A stretch of DNA of 64,000 nt from Amycolatopsis roodepoortensis. GTDB lineage: Bacteria; Actinomycetota; Actinomycetes; Mycobacteriales; Pseudonocardiaceae. Positions within the stretch are counted from its first letter, which is position 1; each line of letters begins with the position of its first letter. Positions 23,683-31,845 of the stretch are shown one piece after another. Below the pieces are notes generated by a model. The model was not told the origin of the DNA. It did no database searches and saw only the letters and a program-made list of their open reading frames with translations. Both the position numbers and the translations under genes were made by a program. The DNA lies in assembly GCF_014873915.1 (NCBI RefSeq), contig NZ_JADBEJ010000001.1, forward strand, positions 620,001 to 684,000, written 5' to 3'.

Positions 23683-23842
23683 GCCGTGTCCGGCAAGTCT
23701 GTTCGCGGTCTTCGCGCCCAGGCGGCCCCTGACGGCACGGGCGGATGCGGCCGAGTACGACCCGGTACGAGGCCGATCCGCCCGCACCGCCAGGGACCGC
23801 CTGGATCACGAAGCCCATCGAACAGACTTGCCGGACACGGCC
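23682..23842. mobile_element. MITE-like 161-bp imperfect palindrome
   Basis: The ends GGCCGTGTCCGGCAAGTCTG (23682 on) and its inverted copy (to 23842) are perfect 24-bp terminal inverted repeats ending in TTCG. Complementarity continues inward, imperfectly, over almost the whole length, so the element is essentially one long hairpin without coding capacity. No clear target duplication is visible. It resembles a miniature element mobilised by a transposase encoded elsewhere; a transcription-terminating role after the permease gene is also possible. Confidence 0.65.
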
Positions 23843-23866
23843 TGGACGGCTGATATGTTGCGGCCC

Positions 23867-24172
23867 ATGTCAGAGCCCAACTCCACTGAGGACAGCCAAG
23901 GCGCCGCTCCACCGGGCCGGACGGGCAAGCGCATCGCCGGCGGTATCTTCCTGATCCTCGCGTCGATCGCCTTGTTCTACACGGCGATCGACGCGCTCGC
24001 CGATCCGAGCGGCGTGGTCTCCCGTTCGTCGAAATCGGCGCGCAGCCCGGACACCGACGCCGAGGCGCAGTTCGGCGGCTTCATCCTCCTCATGTTCGGG
24101 ATCACGGTGCTGGGCTTCGGCATCGGGATGATCGTTTCCAAGGGGCCTCTCTTCGCGAAGAGAAAGGACTGA
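23867..24172 (+). CDS. Small two-helix membrane protein, unknown function
   Basis: 101-residue protein. A hydrophilic N-terminus (SEPNSTEDSQGAAPPGRTGK) is followed by helix 1 (IAGGIFLILASIALFYTAI), a polar loop rich in S, D and E, and helix 2 (GGFILLMFGITVLGFGIGMI), ending in FAKRKD inside the cell. The ATG at 23867 is the best start after the palindromic element; an ATG-less upstream frame is not used. No family is recognised. It converges on catC with a 3-nt gap. Confidence 0.6.
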   Translation: MSEPNSTEDSQGAAPPGRTGKRIAGGIFLILASIALFYTAIDALADPSGVVSRSSKSARSPDTDAEAQFGGFILLMFGITVLGFGIGMIVSKGPLFAKRKD

Positions 24173-24175
24173 GCC

Positions 24176-24463
24176 TCAGCCGCCGTCCCCGACCTTGGAC
24201 GGATGCGCCGCCAGCGGCGTGACCGCGATGTCCATGTACGGGAACAACGGCAGCCCGGACAGCAGCGTGTGCAGCTCGTCGTGGTCGGCGACGTCGAGGA
24301 TCGAGAAGTTCGCGTACTCGCCCGCGATCCGCCACAGCTGCGGCCACTTGCCCTCGCGCTGAAGCTGTTGGCTGTACGCCTTTTCGCGGGTGATGAGGTC
24401 GGCCCGTTCCGCCGCGTCGAGATCGGGCGGCAGGCGGACGTCCATGCGCACGTGGTAAAGCAT
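24176..24463 (-). CDS. catC: Muconolactone delta-isomerase
   Basis: 95-residue enzyme converting (+)-muconolactone to 3-oxoadipate enol-lactone in catechol ortho-cleavage. The whole sequence fits CatC: MLYHVRMDVRLPPDLD at the start, EKAYSQQLQREGKWPQLWRI in the middle, and LLSGLPLFPYMDIAVTPLAAHP at the end, with the usual family length of 92-97. The ATG has GGAG upstream. It is the last gene of catR-catB-catA-catC, 24 nt after catA. Enol-lactone hydrolase and later beta-ketoadipate genes are not in this window. Confidence 0.93.
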   Translation of the reverse strand: MLYHVRMDVRLPPDLDAAERADLITREKAYSQQLQREGKWPQLWRIAGEYANFSILDVADHDELHTLLSGLPLFPYMDIAVTPLAAHPSKVGDGG

Positions 24464-24487
24464 CGATCACTCCGAAGTGGATGGCGG

Positions 24488-25339
24488 TCAGGGACGTTCG
24501 GGGTCGAGGACGAAGCCGTACTCGACGGTCTCGCCGTCACCCGACGGATGCGGGTCGAGCACGAGTTCCGGTTTGACCGCCGAAGCGATGTCGTCGTCGT
24601 TGTGCTCGTCGCCGGGGAAGTACAGCTGGGCCGTGAGCAGCTCGTGCCCGGGGGCCGAGACCTTGACGTGCAGATGCGCCGGGCGCCACGCGTGCCAGCC
24701 CGTCGCGGCGATGAGCTTGCCGCAGGAACCGTCGGTCGGGATCTGGTACGGCGCCGGGCGCACGGTGTGGATCTCGAAGCGGCCATCGGCGTCGGCGGTG
24801 AAGCTCGCGCGCAGGTTCCACTCCGGGATGCCCGGCGCGAACTGGGAGTAGAAGCCGTCCGCGTCGGCGTGCCACAGCTCGACCTTCGCGCCGCTCAACG
24901 CCGTGCCGTCGGTGGAGGTGACCCGGCCGGTCCAGACGAGCGGTGTGCCGGGCTCGTCCTCCCGCATCGGGACCGGACCGCGGGCGCCCTGCTCGGGCGC
25001 GCCGGGCACGTAGTACGGCCCCTCGATGGTGCCCTTGTTGCCCTCGCGGTGCTCGGTGGCTACCTCCTCGACGACGTGCTCCACCCAGACGTCGAGGAAC
25101 AGCGGCCACTCCCCGTCCTCGCCGACGCCGATCAGCCACGACTTGAGCGCGTTGTACTCGTCGTAGGTGACCTTGTGCTTGCGGATCGTGCCGTGCACGG
25201 CTTCGAGTACCTCCCTGGCCAGCAGGCTGACGCGCTCCTTGGGTGTTCCGGCGACGCCGGCGAACTTGTCGCTCTTGAACCGTTCCGTCGCATTGGCGCC
25301 GGACGCGGCCGCGGTGGCCGACTCGTGGATGGCGGTCAT
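24488..25339 (-). CDS. catA: Catechol 1,2-dioxygenase (intradiol)
   Basis: 283-residue non-heme Fe(III) enzyme opening catechol to cis,cis-muconate. An N-terminal helical dimerisation domain (KERVSLLAREVLEAVHGTI) is followed by the catalytic domain with iron ligands visible as Tyr in GPYYVPGAP, Tyr in PAPYQIPTDG and the two His in RPAHLHVKV; FPGDEHNDDD is the usual exit segment. The ATG at 25339 is fixed by AAGGAGGATTC. It lies 26 nt after catB. Length is normal for actinobacterial CatA. Confidence 0.95.
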   Translation of the reverse strand: MTAIHESATAAASGANATERFKSDKFAGVAGTPKERVSLLAREVLEAVHGTIRKHKVTYDEYNALKSWLIGVGEDGEWPLFLDVWVEHVVEEVATEHREGNKGTIEGPYYVPGAPEQGARGPVPMREDEPGTPLVWTGRVTSTDGTALSGAKVELWHADADGFYSQFAPGIPEWNLRASFTADADGRFEIHTVRPAPYQIPTDGSCGKLIAATGWHAWRPAHLHVKVSAPGHELLTAQLYFPGDEHNDDDIASAVKPELVLDPHPSGDGETVEYGFVLDPERP

Positions 25340-25365
25340 GAATCCTCCTTGATTCGTGGTGGGCG

Positions 25366-26469
25366 TCAGTGGTCCTGGCGGTAGTGCCGGAGCTTCTCCG
25401 GATCGATTTCGGCACCGAGACCGGCACCGGGACGGACGGTGAGCTCGCCGTCGACGACCCGCAACGGCTCGGTGAGCAGGTCGTCGCTCATGTCGAGGAA
25501 GTTCGAGAGTTCGCCGGGGCGGCGGGACGTCAGCTCGTAGGCCGAGCCGAACGCGACCGTGCACAGCGAGCCGAGCTGGCCGTCGATCTGGTTGCCCATC
25601 ACGACTTCCAGGCCGAGCCCTTCGGCGAGGTGGTGGGTGCGCTGCGAACGGGTGAAACCGGTGCGGGCGGTCTTGATGCTGATCGCGGTGGCGGAGCCGC
25701 CGAGGATCTCGCGGGTGACGTCGGCCGGGGTCACCGCGGATTCGTCGGCGATGAACGGCACGTCGAGCTGCCGCACGAGCCAGCGCCTGCCGAGGACGTC
25801 GTCGGCGGGGCACAGCTCCTCGGCGAAGAGCAGCCCGAGGTCGGCCATCTCGCGCATCGCGCGGGCCGATTCGGCGGCGGTCCAGCCGCGGTTCCCGTCG
25901 ACGTAGAGGTCGACGGCCTCGCCGAAATGCTCCCGCAGCGCGCGCACGACGGCGGTGTCGAGCGACGCCGGACGACGGCCGACCTTGACCTTGAAGGTGG
26001 TGATGCCGTGCGTCTCCCGCATCCGCTCGGCCTCGGCGACCATCGCCGACGGCTCGTCGAAGCCGAGCATGTGGGACACGCGCATGCGGTCGGTGTAGCC
26101 GCCGAGCAGCTCGGTGACCGACACGTCGAGGCTGCGCCCGAGCGCGTCCCAGACGGCCATGTCGATCGCGGATTTCGCGGTCGGGTTGCCGACCGTGCGG
26201 GCGAGCCTGGTGTGCACCGTTTCGCGGTCGAGCAGGCTGAGGCCGACCACCTGCGGGGCGAACAGGGAGTCGATCACCGCGATGATCCCCGCCTGCGTCT
26301 CGCCGTAGGTGAACGGGCGTGGGGGCGCCTCGGCCACGCCGACGACGCCGTTGTCGGCGTGCACCCGCACGAGGACGTGCTCGGCGACGTGCACTTCGCC
26401 CGAGGCGAACTTCAGCGGTTTCCGGTACGGGATGGCGAACGGGATCGCCTCGACTCGCGTGATCTTCAT
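25366..26469 (-). CDS. catB: Muconate cycloisomerase
   Basis: 367-residue enolase-superfamily enzyme converting cis,cis-muconate to muconolactone. Catalytic landmarks: the K-x-K base motif in TTFKVKVGRRP, metal ligands at DGNRGW, FAEELCP and IADESAVTP, and the second lysine in ISIKTARTG. The N-terminal capping domain starts MKITRVEAIPFAIPY. The ATG overlaps the catR stop by one base (TGATG). It acts between CatA and CatC, and the operon order B-A-C is common in actinomycetes. Confidence 0.93.
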   Translation of the reverse strand: MKITRVEAIPFAIPYRKPLKFASGEVHVAEHVLVRVHADNGVVGVAEAPPRPFTYGETQAGIIAVIDSLFAPQVVGLSLLDRETVHTRLARTVGNPTAKSAIDMAVWDALGRSLDVSVTELLGGYTDRMRVSHMLGFDEPSAMVAEAERMRETHGITTFKVKVGRRPASLDTAVVRALREHFGEAVDLYVDGNRGWTAAESARAMREMADLGLLFAEELCPADDVLGRRWLVRQLDVPFIADESAVTPADVTREILGGSATAISIKTARTGFTRSQRTHHLAEGLGLEVVMGNQIDGQLGSLCTVAFGSAYELTSRRPGELSNFLDMSDDLLTEPLRVVDGELTVRPGAGLGAEIDPEKLRHYRQDH

Positions 26470-27362
26470 CAGGTGCCCTCTGGGGTGGGGAAGACGTCCT
26501 CGAGCGCGTCGAGGACCGTCGTGACGAGCGGGGACGGGGTTTCGCGGTGCCACGCCAGCGCCAGCTCCACGGTCGCCGCTCCGGCGAGGTCGCGGAACAC
26601 GACACCGGCCAGGGGCAGCGCCCTGGCCGAGGCGGGCACCACGCCGACCCCGAGGCCGCCGGCGACCAGCGCCAGCAGGACCGCGGTCCCGGAGGCTTCA
26701 TGCAGCTGATGGGGCGTGAGCCCCGCCTCCCGGCAGCTGCGGGCGACGGCGTCGTACACGACGGAGTTGCGCCGGTCGTAGGTCACGAGTGGTTCGGTCC
26801 GCAGGTCCGCCATCGCGACGACGGGTTCGGCGGCCAGCCGGTGGTCGGCGGGGACGGCGAGGATCAGCGGCTCGCTCTCGATCACCCGGAAGCCGATGTC
26901 GTCCCCGGTGACCGGCGGGCGGAGCACCCCGATGCCCAGCGTCCCGGTGCGGAGGCGCTCGCACTGCTCGGCGGTCAGGAGATCGGCGCGGATCTCCAGC
27001 TCCACGTCCGGCACCCGCTGGGCGAGCGCCCTGGCCAGCCGCGGCAGATGGGAGAACGCGGCGGTGCCGGTGAAGCCGACCCGGAGCAGGCCCCGCTTGC
27101 CCTCACCGATCCGGCGGACCCCGCGGACTCCCACGTCCAGCCCCGCGAGCACGCGCCGGGCTTCGGCCAGGAAGAACTCGCCCGCCGGCGTCACGCGGAC
27201 CTGCCGGGTCGTCCTGGCCAGCAGGACGACGCCGAGTTCCTCCTCCAGCTGGCGGATGGTGTGCGAGAGCGCGGGCTGCGCGACGTGCAGCCGCTCGGCC
27301 GCCCGGCCGAAGTGACAGGTCTCGGCGACGGTGACGAAGTAGCGCAGGTGACGAAGTTCCAT
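26469..27362 (-). CDS. catR: LysR-type regulator of the catechol operon
   Basis: 297-residue LysR-type regulator. The HTH occupies residues 1-60 (MELRHLRYFVTVAETCHFGR, AAERLHVAQPALSHTIRQLE), followed by a periplasmic-binding-like effector domain (LRVGFTGTAAFSHLPRLARA; VVPASARALPLAGVVFRDL). Its effector is expected to be cis,cis-muconate. The ATG at 27362 has GGAGGGAGG upstream. Unlike the classical divergent arrangement, this gene heads the operon and overlaps catB, so it controls its own promoter together with the pathway genes. The putative operator is at 27448-27470. Confidence 0.88.
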   Translation of the reverse strand: MELRHLRYFVTVAETCHFGRAAERLHVAQPALSHTIRQLEEELGVVLLARTTRQVRVTPAGEFFLAEARRVLAGLDVGVRGVRRIGEGKRGLLRVGFTGTAAFSHLPRLARALAQRVPDVELEIRADLLTAEQCERLRTGTLGIGVLRPPVTGDDIGFRVIESEPLILAVPADHRLAAEPVVAMADLRTEPLVTYDRRNSVVYDAVARSCREAGLTPHQLHEASGTAVLLALVAGGLGVGVVPASARALPLAGVVFRDLAGAATVELALAWHRETPSPLVTTVLDALEDVFPTPEGT

Positions 27363-27447
27363 GAGACGCCTCCCTCCGTTGCCTCTGCCGCCGATCCGTC
27401 CACGGTACGAAGCGGACTCATCGAAGACAAAGACTTGGTTCCGGCCT

Positions 27448-27470
27448 ATTGATAAACAGCGATTATCAAT
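27448..27470. promoter_or_regulatory. LysR-type operator upstream of catRBAC
   Basis: ATTGATAA and TTATCAAT form a perfect 8-bp inverted repeat separated by ACAGCGA. It contains a T-N11-A core as expected for LysR-type sites and lies 86-108 nt upstream of catR. The AT-rich segment stands out from its surroundings. Confidence 0.7.
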
Positions 27471-27511
27471 CGTCAGCGTAGTGCGGGAAGGTGCCGTGAT
27501 GCCGGGGACAC

Positions 27512-27564
27512 GTCGCGAAAGCCACTTTCGCGACGTCTGATGTCCCGAAAGTGGCTTTCGCGAC
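27512..27564. repeat. Nested-hairpin repeat (GTCGCGAAAG family), copy 2
   Basis: A 53-bp copy with 23-bp arms (27512-27534 and 27542-27564) and loop GTCTGAT. The left arm is a perfect internal palindrome; the right arm reads GTCCCGAAAG-TGG-CTTTCGCGAC with the same single mismatch as copy 1. It lies in a divergent intergenic region, so simple termination between convergent genes does not explain it. Confidence 0.88.
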
Positions 27565-27647
27565 CGCTGCTGGGCTGTCGTGAGTGTTCGGGTACGACAC
27601 GGACTGGCTGCCCCACGTGCCGCAGGAGCCCCAGCGGCTGCTGTCCC

Positions 27648-27706
27648 AAGTACGTGAAGGCCCCCTTCATTGCGCCAGGCGCAATGAAGGGGGCCTTCAC
27701 GTACTT
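27648..27706. repeat. 59-bp perfect palindrome with 29-bp arms
   Basis: Arms 27648-27676 and 27678-27706 are perfectly complementary around a single A. The outer part contains GTGAAGGCCCCCTTCATT, related to the hairpin at 39028. It could form a very stable hairpin or cruciform. There is no T-run on either side, and the flanking genes point away from it. Confidence 0.9.
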
Positions 27707-27946
27707 CAGCGGCGACCCCGCGGAGCGGTAACCCCCGTCCTTCCGGTGACGGACGGGATCGTGTCCGGGAACTCCTTGTCTCCCTTGCTGTCGTGTGCAC
27801 GACCGGGATGCGCGGCTCCGACTCCAGTTCGTCAGCACGGATGAACTTTCCCGTCGCTCTCGTCGTTCCGCACGAATCGGTGGCGCCGGTCCCCGGCATA
27901 GCATCCCGGGAACTGCGGCCGACGCTTCCCGGACACGAGGTGGAAC
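27707..27946. other. Intergenic stretch before the hydrolase operon
   Basis: No convincing gene. Open frames here are shadows of the palindrome. It must contain the promoter for the operon starting at 27947, but I cannot place -35 and -10 elements with confidence. The nearest ribosome site to the ATG at 27947 is GAGGTGGAAC. Confidence 0.5.
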
Positions 27947-29338
27947 ATGGCGAAACTTTCCGAAATCGACGCCTGGTTGGGCCAGAACCTTTCCGCCCTG
28001 CTGGCCGAACACCGGGTTCCCGGTGCGGCCGTCGCGGTCCTCGCCGGCGGCGAGGTGATCGAGCACGCGGCGGGCGTGCTGAACAAGGACACCGCTGTCG
28101 AGTCCACAGTGGACTCCTTGTTCCAGATCGGCTCGATCACGAAGGTGTGGACGACGACGCTGGCGATGCAGCTCGTCGACGAAGGTCTCCTCGATCTCGA
28201 CAAGCCGGTCCGCAGCTACCTTCCGGAGTTCGTCCTCGCGGACGACGACGCGGCGTCGCGGATCACCGTCCGGCAGCTGACCTGCCACACGTCCGGTTTC
28301 GAAGGCGACATCTTCACCGACACCGGTGTGGGCGACGACTGCGTGGAGAAACTGGTCGCGACGCTGGCGGACGTGCCCCAGCTGTTCCCGCCGGGGGAGA
28401 TGTTCTCCTACAACAACGCCGCCTACTGCGTGCTCGGCCGCGTCGTCGAAGTGCTGCGGGGCAAGTCCTACGACGACTGCCTGCGTGACCATCTGTTCGC
28501 CCCGCTGGGACTGACGCACGCGGCGGCCGGGCCGTACGACGCGATCCGGTACCGCGCCGCGATCGGGCACCTCGCGCCGGAACCGGGCGGCGACCCGCGG
28601 CCGGCCGGGATCTGGGCGCTGACCCGGTCGAACGCCCCCGCCGGATCGATGCTCTCGATGCGCCCGCGCGATCTGCTCACCTTCGCGCGGATGCACCTGT
28701 CCGAGGGCCGGGCGGACGACGGCACCCAGGTGCTCCGGCCGGAAACCGTGCGATCGATGTGGGAACGCCAGGTCGAGCTGCCCGACCTCGGCCTGATGGG
28801 CGGGGCGTGGGGCCTGGGCTGGATGCTTTTCGACTGGCCGGGCGGCCCGGTGATCGGCCACGACGGCGGCACCATCGGCCAGTCGGCCTTCCTGCGGGTG
28901 GTGCCGGGCCGCAACGTCGCGGTCGCCCTGCTCACCAACGGAGGCGAGACGCTCCACCTGTACGCGGACATCTTCCGGAAGGTGCTCGGCGACCTCGCCG
29001 ACGTCGAGGTCCCCGCCCTGCCGGAGCCGAACGCGGCGGCGGCCCCGGCCGACCCGTCCCGGTACGTCGGCGAGTACTCGTCGCGCGTCGCCGACACCGT
29101 GGTCACCCAGGACGACGACGGCAAGCTGTGGATCGAGCGGGTGCCGAAAGGGGTCATGGCCGCCACGGGAGGCGAAACCGAGAAGGCGGAGTTGCTGGCC
29201 TACAAGGACAACACACTCGTCGCGGCCTACAAGACGCACCCCGGCCTGCACATGCCGCACGCGTTCGTCGGCGATGACGGGAACGGCCGGGCGCTGTACC
29301 TCCACACCGGGCGCGCCGACCGGCGGGTGGGCCGGTGA
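27947..29338 (+). CDS. Class C beta-lactamase-fold serine hydrolase
   Basis: 463-residue penicillin-binding-protein-like hydrolase without signal peptide. Active-site motifs: S63-I-T-K66 in FQIGSITKVW, Tyr155-Asn-Asn in FSYNNAAYCVLG, and VIGHDGGTIGQSAF in place of the third (KTG-type) motif. A C-terminal lipocalin-like or beta extension (residues 360-463, PADPSRYVGEYSSRVADTV) follows. Such enzymes act as esterases, D-aminopeptidases or peptidases. It begins a seven-gene unit with overlapping ends and is about as long as, and clearly paralogous to, the C-terminal half of the fusion protein at 35705. A cytoplasmic location suggests it acts on an imported substrate. Confidence 0.85.
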   Translation: MAKLSEIDAWLGQNLSALLAEHRVPGAAVAVLAGGEVIEHAAGVLNKDTAVESTVDSLFQIGSITKVWTTTLAMQLVDEGLLDLDKPVRSYLPEFVLADDDAASRITVRQLTCHTSGFEGDIFTDTGVGDDCVEKLVATLADVPQLFPPGEMFSYNNAAYCVLGRVVEVLRGKSYDDCLRDHLFAPLGLTHAAAGPYDAIRYRAAIGHLAPEPGGDPRPAGIWALTRSNAPAGSMLSMRPRDLLTFARMHLSEGRADDGTQVLRPETVRSMWERQVELPDLGLMGGAWGLGWMLFDWPGGPVIGHDGGTIGQSAFLRVVPGRNVAVALLTNGGETLHLYADIFRKVLGDLADVEVPALPEPNAAAAPADPSRYVGEYSSRVADTVVTQDDDGKLWIERVPKGVMAATGGETEKAELLAYKDNTLVAAYKTHPGLHMPHAFVGDDGNGRALYLHTGRADRRVGR

Positions 29339-30237
29339 GCCGGATCGCCGACGAGATCGATGCGGTCTTCGCGGCCGCCGGGGCTCGCGGATTCCTGCAC
29401 GCGCGGGAGGTCGGTGTCTCCGGCGGGCCCGAAGTCGCGGTGGGCGCGGACGATCCGGTCGTGCTCGCGTCGGTCTTCAAGATCCCGGTCGCCGTCGCCT
29501 ACGCCAGGGAAGTGGTGGCCGGGCGGCTGGACGAGACCGAGCGGACCCGGGTCACCGCCCGGTACCGGATCGGGGGGATCGGCACCGCGGGCTGTGCGGA
29601 CGACGTCGAGATGAGCTGGCGCGACCTGGCGCATTTCATGCTGACGATGAGCGACAACGCCGCGACCGACCTCGTCTACCGCCGGGTCGGCCAGGAGGCC
29701 GTCGACCGGGTGCTCGCCGATCTCGGGCTCGCCAGGACGCGGTTGATCGGCTGCTGCGAAGACCTTTTCTCCTCGGTGATCGCCGATCTCGGCGCGAAAC
29801 CGGACGACGACCTGGAAGCCGTCTTCGCGGCCGCCACGCCCGAACAGCTGTGGAAGCTCTCGGTGCTCGACCCGGAACGCACGACGGCGTCGACGCCGCG
29901 GGAGATCACCGCGCTGCTGGACGCGATCTGGACCGACCGCGCGGGCGACCCGGCCGCCTGCGAAAGCGTGCGGAAGATCATGGCACGGCAGATCTGGCCG
30001 CACCGGATGTCGTCCGGTTTCCCCGCCGGGGTGGCGATCGCGGCCAAGACCGGGACGCTTCCCGCCGTCCGCAACGAAGCGGGTGTCGTGTCCGATGTGG
30101 ACGGTCGCCGGTACGCCGTCGCGGTGTTCACCCGTGCCGGATCCCTTGCCGATCGCCTGCCCGCGGTCGACGCCTCGATCGGCACGGCGGCGCGCCTCGC
30201 CGTGGACCACCTTCGCGCACTTTCCGTCGAACCGTAG
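29335..30237 (+). CDS. Class A beta-lactamase-like serine hydrolase
   Basis: 300-residue protein with the class A order of motifs: S46-V-F-K49 in LASVFKIPVAVAY, S106-D-N in LTMSDNAATDLVY, and K238-T-G in IAAKTGTLPAVRNEAG. No E-x-x-L-N motif of the omega loop is visible; the segment between SDN and KTG reads LGAKPDDDLEAVFAAATPEQ. The general-base glutamate of true class A enzymes therefore seems to be missing. No signal peptide. It overlaps the previous gene (GTGA). Hydrolysis of a peptide or amide is more likely than penicillin resistance. Confidence 0.82.
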   Translation: MSRIADEIDAVFAAAGARGFLHAREVGVSGGPEVAVGADDPVVLASVFKIPVAVAYAREVVAGRLDETERTRVTARYRIGGIGTAGCADDVEMSWRDLAHFMLTMSDNAATDLVYRRVGQEAVDRVLADLGLARTRLIGCCEDLFSSVIADLGAKPDDDLEAVFAAATPEQLWKLSVLDPERTTASTPREITALLDAIWTDRAGDPAACESVRKIMARQIWPHRMSSGFPAGVAIAAKTGTLPAVRNEAGVVSDVDGRRYAVAVFTRAGSLADRLPAVDASIGTAARLAVDHLRALSVEP

Positions 30238-30246
30238 GAGAACCGC

Positions 30247-31845
30247 ATGAAGACAGCCCGGCTCACCGCCGCCATGGCGGGCGTGGTGGCCTTGACCGTG
30301 AGCGCGTGCGGGGGGACGTCGCAATCCGGACAGGACCGGACCGCGAACCAGAAATTGACCGACGGCAAGACCTTCACGATGGGCCTGTCGACCGATCCGG
30401 GGACGCTCGACCCGGCCGTCACCGTGCTGTCGATCGCCAGGCAGATCGGGCGGTTCCTCTACGACGGCCTGATCAACCTCGACTCGGCGGGAAAACCGGT
30501 CGCGGGGTTGGCGGAGAAATGGGACGCCACGACGACCACGGCGAACTTCACCCTGCGCGACGGGATCAAATGCGCGGACGGTTCGCCGCTGACCGCGCGG
30601 GACGTGGCAGCCAACATCAACCACGTCGGTGATCCGGCGACCAAGTCCCCGCTGACCGGCGTCAGTGTCAAGGCGGGGACGAAGGCGGTGGCCGACGACG
30701 CGGCCCGGACCGTCACGGTCACCAGCGGGTCACCGGATTCGTTCCTGCTGCGCAACGTGGCCGGGGTGCCGATCGTCTGCGCCAAGGGGCTGGCGGACCG
30801 GGCGTCCGTCGCGAAAGGACAGCACGGCACCGGCATGTTCACCATGACCGAGATCGTGCCGAACGACCACTACACCCTGACCCGGCGCAAGGACTACGCC
30901 TGGGGCCCCGGCGACTGGAAGAACGAACAGCCGGGACTTCCCGAGAAAGTGGTCTTCCGGGTCGTGCCGAACATGACGACGACGGCGAACCTGCTGTTGT
31001 CCGGGGAACTCAGCGCGGCGCAGGTGACCGGGCAGGACCAGCAGCGGTTGCGGTCACAGAAGTTGTTCCACGCCGACATCGTCATGCCGATGGGCGAGGT
31101 GTTCTTCAACCAGGCGCCCGGCAGGCCCGGCCAGGACCTGGCGGTGCGGCGGGCACTGACCCAGGCGCTCGATTTCGCCCAGATCGGCAAGGTGCTCACC
31201 ACCGGCACCGGCCAGCCCGCCAAGGGGCTCGTCACCGGGGAACCGTTGGCGTGTCCCGGTGATTCGGTCAACGGCAAGCTGCCCGCCTTCGACGTTGCCG
31301 CCGCGAAATCCGGGCTCGACGCCGCGGGGTGGATGCCCGGCCCGGACGGAGTGCGGGCCAAGAACGGCAAACGGCTCGCCCTCACCGTCGTCTACGGCAC
31401 CCAGGTCGGGCCGACGATGGTCTCGGCCGCGGAGCTGATCCTGCAGTCGTGGAAGAACATCGGGGTCGAGGCCACGATCAAGGCCGTCGACGGTCCCGGT
31501 GTCAGCCAGGTGCTGTTCGGCACCGGCGAGTGGGAGGTTTCGCTGGCACCACTGGGATTCGTCCTGCCCAGCCAGGCCATTCCGTTCGTCTCCGGCGCGA
31601 AACCGCCGCAGGGTACGAATTTCGCGTATATCGAGAATCCCCGGTACACCGAGCTCGTGGGCAAGGCGTCGGCGCGGACGGCCGAAGCCGGTTGCGGTGA
31701 CTGGCTGGCCGCCGAATCCGCGCTGTTCGAACGGCTCGACGTGGTGCCGTTCGTGAATTCGACCATCCCGACCTTCGCGAACGGCGCGCGGTTCGAGATG
31801 AACCAGGGCCAGATCCTGCCGTCGTCGATCCGGATGTACTCCTGA
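30247..31845 (+). CDS. Peptide-type ABC importer solute-binding lipoprotein
   Basis: 532-residue family 5 binding protein. The signal peptide MKTARLTAAMAGVVALTV ends in the lipobox S-A-C (Cys21), so it is membrane-anchored outside. Family segments: FTMGLSTDPGTLDPAVTVLS, ANFTLRDGIKCADGSPLTAR and a C-terminal VVPFVNSTIPTFANGARFEM. The ATG lies 9 nt after the preceding stop with AGGAG upstream. It would capture the substrate that the flanking hydrolases process. The ligand class (peptide, D-amino-acid peptide or beta-lactam-like amide) is inferred from neighbours. Confidence 0.88.
   Translation: MKTARLTAAMAGVVALTVSACGGTSQSGQDRTANQKLTDGKTFTMGLSTDPGTLDPAVTVLSIARQIGRFLYDGLINLDSAGKPVAGLAEKWDATTTTANFTLRDGIKCADGSPLTARDVAANINHVGDPATKSPLTGVSVKAGTKAVADDAARTVTVTSGSPDSFLLRNVAGVPIVCAKGLADRASVAKGQHGTGMFTMTEIVPNDHYTLTRRKDYAWGPGDWKNEQPGLPEKVVFRVVPNMTTTANLLLSGELSAAQVTGQDQQRLRSQKLFHADIVMPMGEVFFNQAPGRPGQDLAVRRALTQALDFAQIGKVLTTGTGQPAKGLVTGEPLACPGDSVNGKLPAFDVAAAKSGLDAAGWMPGPDGVRAKNGKRLALTVVYGTQVGPTMVSAAELILQSWKNIGVEATIKAVDGPGVSQVLFGTGEWEVSLAPLGFVLPSQAIPFVSGAKPPQGTNFAYIENPRYTELVGKASARTAEAGCGDWLAAESALFERLDVVPFVNSTIPTFANGARFEMNQGQILPSSIRMYS

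Noticed and set aside
24488-26701. 737-codon frame running through catA and catB
   Set aside because: Only its last 283 codons (catA, after ATG at 25339 with AGGAGG) are real; the rest is a shadow of catB in another frame, so no natural catB-catA fusion exists.
29335-30237. Genuine class A beta-lactamase resistance gene
   Set aside because: No export signal, no ExxLN motif and an operon with a peptide importer argue against antibiotic inactivation as the main role.
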